Source: Incurvaria masculella (Eukaryota > Arthropoda > Insecta > Lepidoptera > Incurvariidae). From it: DNA of 64,000 nucleotides. Shown in pieces: positions 56,085-64,000 of the stretch. Every line of letters starts with the position of its first letter. The stretch's first letter is position 1. The position numbers and the translations under genes are program-made. The stretch spans positions 21,897,021 through 21,961,020 of the forward strand of contig OX335642.1 of assembly GCA_946894095.1 (NCBI GenBank). The letters run 5' to 3'. The notes below the pieces were generated by a model. It saw only the letters and a program-made list of their open reading frames with translations, made no database searches and was not told where the DNA came from.

Positions 56085-56320
56085 CCTAACACCCTGCGTG
56101 TGGGCAAAAGCCCAGTGATTGCACATATTGGTACCCCTTTTTACAATTTTATTGAACCGTATCTTACGGTTATAAGGTCGTATTAGGCACCAATTGAACC
56201 GCAACGACACATGCTCACTTTATGTAAACGGTAACTACGTCTTTTTGCAACTAGATTTAACGCACATGGTGACGACAACTGGTATTGTACCTTTCTGTAT
56301 CTTAACGAAGAGAGGCCGGT

Positions 56321-56599
56321 ATGGAACCCGACAAAATAGTTAAACACCCATGTAACAAAAAGCTCCCTCAACAGAAAACGGTTCGATTCCAGCATTCCGA
56401 CGAAACGCATACGCTGAAACGAAACTCAGGACAGGACATAACACGACCCACGCCATTACAAATGGCGGGACGGCAGGCGACAGCCAGGCGGGAACCCGAC
56501 ACTCCGACAGCGCATTCCGCGCCACCGACGGGCGACGTTTTTCAGCGAATCACGCGCAGCGGACGTGTAACCCGACCACCTATACGTTTTGCTACTTAG
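56321..56599 (+). CDS. 92-residue ORF ending in TRSGRVTRPP-type tail
   Basis: ATG 56321 to TAG. Basic, Pro/Thr-rich, ending QRITRSGRVTRPPIRF, a motif frequent at the C-terminus of LTR-retrotransposon pol proteins. The region after it (CTGTATCCTACAGTTATAAT) repeats that after 56084 (CCGTATCTTACGGTTATAAG), so the two ORF ends are an internal duplication about 510 bp apart. Probably a vestige of a parent polyprotein rather than an independent gene. Confidence 0.35.
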   Translation: MEPDKIVKHPCNKKLPQQKTVRFQHSDETHTLKRNSGQDITRPTPLQMAGRQATARREPDTPTAHSAPPTGDVFQRITRSGRVTRPPIRFAT

Positions 56600-57064
56600 C
56601 GACTGACCATAGGACAGTACATTACTATTGGACATTATCAAACTGTATCCTACAGTTATAATTTGAAAATAGGCGCTAAGCTATTGACAGACAGACAACT
56701 TTTTAAACATTAACATTTTTTTCACGACGTAGACTTTAGTGACTTTGTTTTTGACACTTTAGAATGGGAATCTGATAGCACGCTCCTTCTTAGTAGGATC
56801 TAGATTGTTTCTCAATGTCAATGTATTTTTTTTCTGTAAACAACTGTATGTAATCATTGTAACCAATTGAATGTAAACGTGCTAACCATAAGTAGTAAAT
56901 AAGAACTAAGGTTAAGGGTAGATAAATAAGGACACCATTATACTTTTAAATGTATTAATCATTCTTTTACAAAAACTGTGGCACCGTTAAAACATTTACA
57001 ATTATGTACCCTTTAGAACTAGCACAGTAGAAACACTCAAGTAGGCAGAAAACGGTCGGTCCCC

Positions 57065-57334
57065 TCACGCAGTGGCATACTGCGGAGGCTGATGCGAATG
57101 CACGGAGATCTGCGACAGCCCCTGCTGTCGACGGGCCAACTCCTTTCGGATGCGACCGGCAACCAAAGCCCGCACCTTCTCGTAGCACAAATATAAGAGC
57201 AGCACCGCAAACAGCACAATTGAGATGATCGAAGCTATTTCCAACACGGAGAGACCTCCCGACGTAGTCGGGGCGCTGACTGTCACAGCAGTCTGCACCT
57301 CCGAATTTAATTGTTTTGCTGAATAATTTCCCAT
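57065..57334 (-). CDS. Antisense ORF: putative myristoylated single-pass membrane protein (89 aa)
   Basis: Runs opposite to the host retrotransposon. ATG (57334) has a favourable CAAAATGG context. The product starts MGNYSAKQ, fitting the N-myristoylation rule (Gly2, small residue at position 6). A hydrophobic segment follows at about residues 30-52 (LEIASIISIVLFAVLLLYLC), then a basic juxtamembrane stretch (VAGRIRKELARRQQ), and a tail with PPQY, a PPxY motif of the type bound by WW-domain ubiquitin ligases and used as a budding (late) domain in retroviruses. No homologue is recognised. Features suggest membrane targeting; the link to particle release is inference. The organised domain order argues against a chance frame. 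Confidence 0.55.
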   Translation of the reverse strand: MGNYSAKQLNSEVQTAVTVSAPTTSGGLSVLEIASIISIVLFAVLLLYLCYEKVRALVAGRIRKELARRQQGLSQISVHSHQPPQYATA

Positions 57335-57599
57335 TTTGAAAAATACTAGGTAACGACTGGTATCGTCGATGTATCAAGACGAAAGCAAACTGAATGACCA
57401 GTAAAATAATGTAACTGCAGAGATAATCTCGCATTGTCATATTATTCAGGTTAAGAGACTACAAAACCAGGTCAAGAACAGGGAAATGTATTTCGTACCT
57501 CGACCTACTCTTTTAAATTTGTTAGACTAAGTACTTCACTGAATTGGTAGTGAATCATGTGTATCTTATATTTAATTGCATTGACAAAACAAATGTATA

Positions 57600-57740
57600 T
57601 CGACATAGCAACGCAGCAGTTACTAGGCAGCTCGGCCGCGCTGAAATCCGAGAGCGGCCCGGGCGCCGCGGCGGTGGCCCGCGCCACTGCCGACACACCT
57701 CCGGCGCCGGTCGGCTCACCGCGCATGCGATAAGACGGCT
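57600..57740. other. GC-rich segment within the LTR element
   Basis: CpG-rich block upstream of the antisense ORF on the minus strand; it could hold an antisense promoter, but no core motif was identified. Confidence 0.25.
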
Positions 57741-57873
57741 GGCGTCCGGTGACGCGAATTCATGAGAACTGCAAACTGCTGTGTCGCGAATTGCCCGGGA
57801 CAATGTTACCACCAGTAAACGAACGTTACGGGCAGACTAGATAAATTTCAAAATTAGGAGATACATTTTTTTA

Positions 57874-57885
57874 AGGGTGGAGCCC
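57874..57885 (+). other. Polypurine tract
   Basis: AAGGGTGGAGCC immediately before the 3' LTR; confirms plus orientation. Confidence 0.55.
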
Positions 57886-58136
57886 TGTGCCGGTATGTAC
57901 CTACACACAACGACGGGCGCGGAGGATGTAATATGAAACGGCTGACTCGCCCCCCTCGCCTCACCGCGCGCCGTGCAAGTAGGGACATGCCGGCCCACGG
58001 CTCCTCAGTCCTCATTGGTAGGTAATAACGCCAAGTCGTGCCCTAGCCCGTATAACATTAAATGCGATAATTCTACAAAGACACTCGTTTGATTTGCCGG
58101 CTGAACAGAATCCTATGCCTCCCCTTAAATAGGCAA
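57886..58136 (+). repeat. 3' LTR (251 bp)
   Basis: Appears identical to 55144-55394; followed by the AGTTC target duplication. Confidence 0.88.
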
Positions 58137-58140
58137 AGTT

Positions 58141-58358
58141 CCTTACAGAAAGGGTGCCAACGGAACCATATTACCGTCCGTCCGTCTCTCAGCGGGATGT
58201 ATCTCATGAACGGGAGACAACTGAAATGTTCACATAGTTTGCATTTCTGTTGCCGCTATAACACCAAATACCCACATACAAAACGTATTTTTTGTGTATA
58301 TTCTTGTACAATGATGCGGAACTGTTTGTGTACAAGTCCGGTATGCACTTGGCCTTTT
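58141..58358 (-). mobile_element. Family C repeat, copy 4 (minus, end truncated by the LTR element)
   Basis: Minus-strand order: AAGTGCATACCGGACTTGTA start, GTTATAGCGGCAACAGAAAT, GTCCGTCCG microsatellite complement and GTTGGCACCCTTTC. The GGAACCCTA terminus is missing next to the LTR insertion. Confidence 0.7.
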
Positions 58359-58806
58359 TTATTTACATAAAAATACCCAATACGATATTGGTTTGAGGAA
58401 ACTCTTTAAAAAATATACTCATTAAATTCTGATGCATCCTATAATAAATGTGTCAATGCATTGGATATGTGACTTCGGCCTAGTTATTGGAGACGGGGAG
58501 AGAGCGGGATGTATCTCATGAACGGGAGACAACTGAAATGTTCACATAGTTTGCATTTCTGTTGCCGCTATAACACCAAATACCCACATACAAAACGTAT
58601 TTTTTGTGTATATTCTTGTACAATGATGCGGAACTGTTTGTGTACAAGTCCGGTATGCACTTGGCCTTTTTTATTTACATAAAAATACCCAATACGATAT
58701 TGGTTTGAGGAAACTCTTTAAAAAATATACTCATTAAATTCTGATGCATCCTATAATAAATGTGTCAATGCATTGGATATGTGACTTCGGCCTAGTTATT
58801 GGAGAC
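58191..58806. repeat. Tandem duplication, 304-bp units, 312-bp period
   Basis: 58191-58494 and 58503-58806 read identically; an 8-bp spacer (GGGGAGAG) separates them. The unit covers most of family C copy 4 plus about 135 bp of flanking DNA, so it is a segmental duplication, not a second insertion. Confidence 0.88.
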
Positions 58807-59015
58807 AGAGATGGCGCTATGGAGAGGCTGATGGTGCGAGGCAGAAGGGGTAGCTCTAATTGGGACGGAGCAGGATATTGTGATGAGGGTAATAATTTGA
58901 TTCCCATCCAACCATAGCGATAGATACAGGCTGTTTCATTAGAAGAGTCCTATTTGAGCAAATATAACTGTTTTAACACCAATTTTTTTTTTGTTGAACA
59001 TCTTGCTCTGAACTC

Positions 59016-59325
59016 AGTCCAACCTCTCACCTATATTGACGTTTACGACAAAACGATCCAATCCATCTTCAAATGTTTGGAGAATCGAGGAATATCACAG
59101 TGGGTGTTAAGCGAACAAACATTTACGAGTCCGTTTGATTTGACAGTTGCCGCATCTTCGCCTTTAATTCGTTGATATTGCCATTTACGCCGACTCCGCG
59201 TTTTCATTCAAATCGGTAGTCCGAGTTTTATTTTGACAGATTGAAAAAGTAAAATTCGTATGGGTTTAACGTTTTTACGTAATCTTAAAGTTCCGTAAAC
59301 GCCAATTTAGGTGAGGACCTGGACT
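59016..59325. mobile_element. MITE family M1, copy 2
   Basis: The left arm (AGTCCAACCTCTCACCTA...) and right arm (...GCCAATTTAGGTGAGGACCT) match the ends at 16208-16536. The internal CTCCGCGTTTTCAT and 'GATTTGACAG' blocks also match, in inverse order. Diverged on the left arm. Confidence 0.7.
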
Positions 59326-59510
59326 GCCTCTAATCGATATAATTCGCGTAAAAATCGAATGCATATAAAAATTCAAGGGATGCTGGATTCAATTTTTTTT
59401 TGTAGATTGATTAATTCAAATTTGGTTATTTCTTGATATACATTCAAATAAAATAAATTGTCATGAGATGTATTTGTCCAGTATATAGTCTTTGTGGATG
59501 ACATCAGAAA

Positions 59511-59805
59511 ACCGGCCAAGTGCGAGTCGGACTCGCACACGAAGCGTTCCATGCCATCGTAAAGGGTTTAATACGATAAATCACGTTTTTTTGTATGGGG
59601 CCCCTTTAATTTTAATATTTTTTTGATGTTACCTATTTGTTAATATAGCGGCAAAATAAATAAATACTCTGCCTGAACATTTCAGCTGCCTACCTATTAC
59701 GGTTCATGAGATACAGCCCTGTGACAGACGGACGGGCGGACGGACGGACAGCGGAGGCTTAGAAATACGGTTTCATTGGAACCCTTTGGGTACGGAACCC
59801 TAAAA
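59511..59805 (+). mobile_element. Family C repeat, copy 5
   Basis: Complete: CCGGCCAAGTGCGAGTCGGA to TTTGGGTACGGAACCCTA with a short ACGG tract. Confidence 0.8.
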
Positions 59806-61854
59806 ATAAACGTAATCAGTGAATGACGATATAAAAATATATTATATTTTTTTATTTTCAACATATTGTATTGTATGGATTTACCATATTTTAAATATTA
59901 ATTATATTAATGGCGGATAACATATTTAATTTACTTTTAACAAGGTTTAATTTTATCGTGCGCCAATTTTCGCAACGTATACAACAACATATATTTCTGT
60001 ACTCTGCGAGTAGATACGCTGATTGCACACATTTGAAGATAAAAAAAAGATTATTAATCTACGCAAATAAAATGTGTTGCAGAGGCTATTGGGAGCTGTA
60101 CCAATTAAAAACAACGGTATGAAAGCGCGCAAAATCGTTAAAATTAAGCTCTCGCCATGATCTAGTGTGCTTCATACCATTGTGAGGTTCAAACTTTAAA
60201 AAAAGGTTTTTTTAATAATCACGTAAATAAGAATATATCTGTGATATTGCGTGATTAACCTTGTACTGATTACATAATTAAAAAGATATTATGTTTTTTT
60301 TAAAAATGGAACCTAATGCGAAATAAGGCTTGCCCATTGCTAGTGTCGCAACCTCAGACCAATAAAGGAATGAGATGTGCCATCTATTGTGCCTACTGTT
60401 AGACTCGCGGTCTCTAATTTTCTAAACCTAGCAATCCATTTAAAAAAAATATGTCACACTCAAAATAGCCGTAGATGTATTGGAGGGTCTCTGTGGGAGC
60501 ACATTCGCGCCTAATGCTTGGAACTATGTGGCATACGACGCGTGATCGGTTTCACATACTATTATTATGCACAATATATTTGTGAGGTTATGCAACGACA
60601 TCTATATTGAAACATTATAATCAACTGAACATTCCTTGGAAACCCGCTAATTGTAATTTTTTTGTAAAATTAGTTAATAATGCAGTTCTACTTATGTTTC
60701 TAAGCTTTTTCTTATGGTAAAACCCATATATTGCTATGACGTTTAGTTTTAAAGTTAGGTTGTGTAAACACATAGACAATTGTACCAACCATTATGACCT
60801 ATTAAACTTTCAAGTCTATCTATCTCGGAACTCTCATTTCTTCAATTAAAGGGTTTTATCAATATACTGACGATATATAATTCTAAGACATTCAATAAAG
60901 TGATACATGTCTGTTAATGAAGCTAGACGAGTATGTCGTGATCATATCCAATGGCGCTCCTACTTCCTCCTCCCGGGAAACGGTGTGATACTAAGTACCT
61001 ACGTACGAATATTGCAAGTCAGTGTATTGGTCTTAGAGAACAATTTTACGACTAGTTGCCCGCGCGATACGAATAAATAACTTACTGTAGTACACAACGA
61101 AAAGCTTTCGTTCGGTTCTAGGAACGAAAATTCTTACCGCGTTTATAAACCCATACTTAAGTTCCGCACGATTATGAACGGTGGCTTATTTCCCGATTTA
61201 GATATTGTGTACACAAATCCGCTGGCGCCGCCCGCCCAAATATCGATCACGGGCTATTGTATTTTTAGAGAGTGCCCCCCACCCCCCCCGCTGCCGCCCT
61301 GTCTGGTGGGGTACCCGCCCAAAACTTCATCGGCGCACCGAAATGTGTCCGGGGCCATCCGTTTGCGTCATCCCGGTGAATAGTTACGAAATAAACTTAA
61401 CTTTCTTTGAACGATATATGCATAGCACGTATTACTAAACGGTGACAACAGTCAAAAGTAGCTAAATGTAAATAAATAAATTTTTTTCCGTTAACACGTA
61501 GAAACTAGTAAAATGCGGGGTTCATTTGCGTAGTGATGCCCGCGTGGTGTCCACGTAATTAATTGAATATTTGAGAATATAGTAAGTAAATAATAAGATA
61601 TAAATTGTTGTCTATAAATTGTTGTATGGGTTTAATGTATTCGCAAACTACCGTCTGTGCTACCGTTATCTATTTAAATCTGCATTAAAATATTATATTC
61701 TGATTTTGAAAAATATCTGGAAAAAAAATCGTCTTGAAAATCGTCTCAATCATGACACGAACCTACGATCTTTGGATAATGTACATGTCTACTTAAAAAC
61801 AGTGATTGACTTGAAGTCTTCTTAAGTTAAACAGTCGTATTCAGTCCAACCGAT
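59806..61854. other. Intergenic with a GC-rich patch
   Basis: Mostly AT-rich. 61220-61380 is GC/C-rich ('GCCCGCCCAAATATCGATC', 'CGTCATCCCGGTGAATAG') and looks like a repeat fragment. No gene recognised. Confidence 0.35.
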
Positions 61855-62165
61855 AAGAGAATCGGTTGAGAAATGCGACCTGTAGAGAACATCTGGACGA
61901 CACAAAAAATTTGAACATTTTTCAAAATAACTCCGCCATTTTGAAATATTTTCAATAACTGGCTCGGCTAAAGAAATGTATATGAATATAGATGCTCCTT
62001 TCAAAATTTCAAGAGAATCGGTGGGGAGATGCGACCTGTAGATGATAACAGCCGGAGGTGACTCGGCGAATTTTTTTTTTTTTAAACTGGGTCTGCTAAA
62101 ACAAACCCGCTTACAAATGTTCACACAAATCGGTTTAGAAATGCGACCTGTAGACCAGACCGACG
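61855..62165. repeat. Three spaced copies of a GAATCGGT..GAAATGCGACCTGTAGA motif
   Basis: Occurrences near 61858, 62014 and 62129; a fourth is at about 29620. Part of a dispersed repeat with internal triplication. Confidence 0.6.
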
Positions 62166-63480
62166 GACATACGAAAGCATTTTTGCCCAATCATGAAACG
62201 GAGACTTTCGCTAAATTCAGTAAAAAAATCTACAACAAAAATAATAAATAAAGTGCAAACATTTTACAAAAAACATACCAAACTCGGAGGCAAACTAACG
62301 AATCCACTACAAAATGAGCCAACAACCACAAAACTCCAACAAAAACGCTCACCGCTCCTCCAACCCCATCAAGTGGCAGTGAAAAGAGCGCCGCCCCTAG
62401 AGTGGTACCTTGAAAAGATGGCTGCGAGTATGGGCGGCGGGCGGGGAGGGATGAGGGACAGGGGAGGAAAGTTTGCGTGTTCGTCGATCATGCGAGCGGG
62501 TACGATGGAGGTAATGAATAAAAAACACAAAACGTGTAGCCGGATTGTGTTTACCCGCGGTCGGCAGACCTACCCGAAAAACTGATCGAGATGTCGAGCT
62601 GTTTTCGAATACGAAGTCGAGGATACATAAAATAACAGGGATAGCTTATGTGGTTGGTTAGAAGCAATAATATTCTGGCGTTTGCCGTTATCGAACTGAA
62701 TGTTGGTTTTCGTGTAAATCTTTTTAAAGTTGACATCGTTTAAAAATGTTTGATTGCATTGTGTACACAAGGTGGGGAGGACCGCTTCCCTATATCGGTT
62801 AAGATACCCCTATTACTTTATGTATCCTCCTTTTATCTTGTAAATAGAAATAATATTAATAAGAAACATTGAAGTTTTTGTTTTTTTGTAGAGGCAGAAA
62901 CATAACTAACTAGAATATAAAATGTTTGTTTGCCCATTCAAAATGCCATATTGTTTTGTTATAAAAAGAGATTTCCATATTTTGATGAACAAATACTAAG
63001 GTGACTACATAAGTATTGTAATAATGAAAATTTCATAATTCGTGTTTTTTACTTTTTTGACATATCCGAGCGTACCACAAGTGCAAAATGAAAAATAACA
63101 AGCATCAAAGATTACAACAATATGTTGTAATGAGCTTTTTAAAGATCGAATTATGTTTTCAGGATACAACTTAACTGGTGCGATAGGAGCTAGCAAAACC
63201 GCAAAAATAGGAAAAGTTGTGTCTGTTATTTGTTCATTCGGATCCTACCAAATCCTTTAAAAATACATTTATCAATATTTTGGTCATCCGAATCATTTTC
63301 CGAGTAGGTATCTCTTAAGAGGCAATAAAGGAGATATTAAATATGTGAAGAAGCAACTTTAGAGTCCATTCTATCAATAACTTAGCAGTAAGCATAATAT
63401 TAAACGCAGTTTTAGCAGGAGGCATTAATTACGAATGAAGAAATATTATGGTGAATTTTAAGTGAATAGTTAAGAATCAT
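62166..63480. other. Intergenic, nothing recognised
   Basis: 62390-62520 is GC-richer; the remainder is AT-rich. No supported gene. Confidence 0.35.
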
Positions 63481-63602
63481 GTGGCGGAATTCGTAAAGGC
63501 ACTGCCCACGAAATGGTCAACTTTTTCTCTAACAAATTTTTCTCTAACACATTTTCTATGAAAGTCCGGTGGCGCTGGACACACAGAAAAGACGTAAGAC
63601 GC

Positions 63603-63785
63603 AGACGGGGCGCGGACATTTGTCTCTTCCACGTCCCTTTCATATAAAATGTATAGAAGCGTCGTGACGCAAAACATACAGAATAGACGGGGCGCGGGCG
63701 CAACGCTTTTACGTCTGCGCCTTTTGTTCAAAACACACAGGAGAGACGGGGCACGGACGCGGCGGGGGCGAAGACGGGGCGCGGG
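63603..63785 (+). promoter_or_regulatory. GC-rich repeated motif upstream of the MADF gene
   Basis: AGACGGGGCGCGG (with small variations) occurs four times (63603, 63685, 63744, 63772) in a GC-rich block, followed by a CACGTG E-box at about 63826. A CATATAAAA element lies at about 63642. The position 100-300 bp upstream of a start codon suggests a promoter, but a minisatellite is also possible. Confidence 0.35.
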
Positions 63786-63893
63786 GTGGCATGCCCGCCG
63801 GGAGGGGCTCGCTCGCGTCGCACAGTCACGTGTACCGTCTTGACGTTGAATGGTTGCGTCATGTTTTGAGTTGTTATAATTTTTTTCATAAAA

Positions 63894-64000
63894 ATGCGTG
63901 ACGACCTAGCTTTTAATATTCAGTTTTGTGAATTAATTGAGAATCATTCTGTTATTTATGATTACAATAGGTCTGACTATTGTAACAGAAATGTTCAAGA
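63894..64000 (+). CDS. MADF-domain protein, N-terminus (continues beyond window)
   Basis: ATG 63894 opens the frame after an in-frame TGA at 63867, with A at -3. The 35 visible codons read MRDDLAFNIQ then FCELIENHSVIYDYNRSDYC and NRNVQ, the start of a MADF domain (first helix F..LIE, then the 'IYDYNRSDYCNR' segment). MADF proteins such as Drosophila Adf-1 bind DNA, often with a C-terminal BESS motif. PIF/Harbinger transposons also carry MADF-type second ORFs, so a transposon origin is possible. The C-terminal part is out of view. Confidence 0.75.
   Translation, partial: MRDDLAFNIQFCELIENHSVIYDYNRSDYCNRNVQ

Larger units (their letters stand above)
55144..58136 (+). mobile_element. Complete young non-autonomous LTR retrotransposon (2993 bp)
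   Basis: 251-bp LTRs at both ends look identical. A 5-bp target duplication AGTTC (55139-55143 and 58137-58141), a primer-binding site straight after the left LTR and a purine-rich tract straight before the right LTR fix its plus orientation. No reverse transcriptase, protease or integrase core is encoded, so it needs a partner element. It contains a 24-bp minisatellite, two copies of a TRSGR-ending segment and an antisense ORF. Confidence 0.88.

Noticed and set aside
55684..56118. Several overlapping 119-144-codon Arg/Ser- or Cys/Val-rich frames on both strands
   Set aside because: All arise from the 24-bp minisatellite, whose period is divisible by three; only the ATG frame ending in TRSGR is kept, as doubtful.

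Overview
The window looks like an AT-rich, repeat-dense stretch of an insect nuclear genome, most probably a moth or butterfly (Lepidoptera). The case rests on split eukaryotic genes with GT/AG introns, a BEL/Pao retrotransposon, a mariner relic, many tRNA-derived SINE copies, and several copies of a dispersed repeat ending in TGGGTACGGAACCCTA that I associate with Lepidoptera. No bacterial-style operons, CRISPR arrays or complete tRNA/rRNA genes were seen.

Layout. 1-4028 is the 3' part of a BEL/Pao LTR retrotransposon with an uninterrupted pol frame and its 3' LTR. 4029-9300 is mostly non-coding, with hairpins, a dispersed repeat and the C-terminal tail of an RTE-type LINE. 9420-14640 (minus strand) is the only convincing complete-looking host gene: a signal-peptide exon and a large exon whose phases join exactly, giving a secreted protein of about 536 residues with an SVWC-like N-terminal region, a Tyr/Pro/Asn-rich middle and a furin-type site. 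Its intron is filled with SINEs and other repeats. 14.7-55 kb is a repeat field with no convincing gene: inverted-repeat MITEs and foldback elements, SINEs, a dead mariner copy and a detached end of the same family, and a head-to-tail pair of microsatellite-tailed elements. The longest stretch where I recognise almost nothing is 30.4-36.9 kb.

55144-58136 is a complete, very young non-autonomous LTR retrotransposon. Its 251-bp LTRs appear identical, and it has a 5-bp target duplication, primer site and polypurine tract. It lacks reverse transcriptase, carries a 24-bp minisatellite and an internal duplication ending in TRSGR-type sequence, and has an antisense 89-codon ORF for a putative myristoylated single-pass membrane protein ending near a PPQY motif. 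That ORF is the most unusual item here. After further repeats (58.1-62.2 kb), the window ends with a GC-rich, repeat-bearing promoter-like stretch and the first 35 codons of a MADF-domain gene (63894-64000, plus strand).

The genes show no shared pathway. The window is best read as one secreted-protein gene and the start of one DNA-binding-protein gene in a landscape built by transposable elements. Exon calls, repeat classes and boundaries come from reading the sequence by eye; family names are from knowledge of motifs, not database searches.
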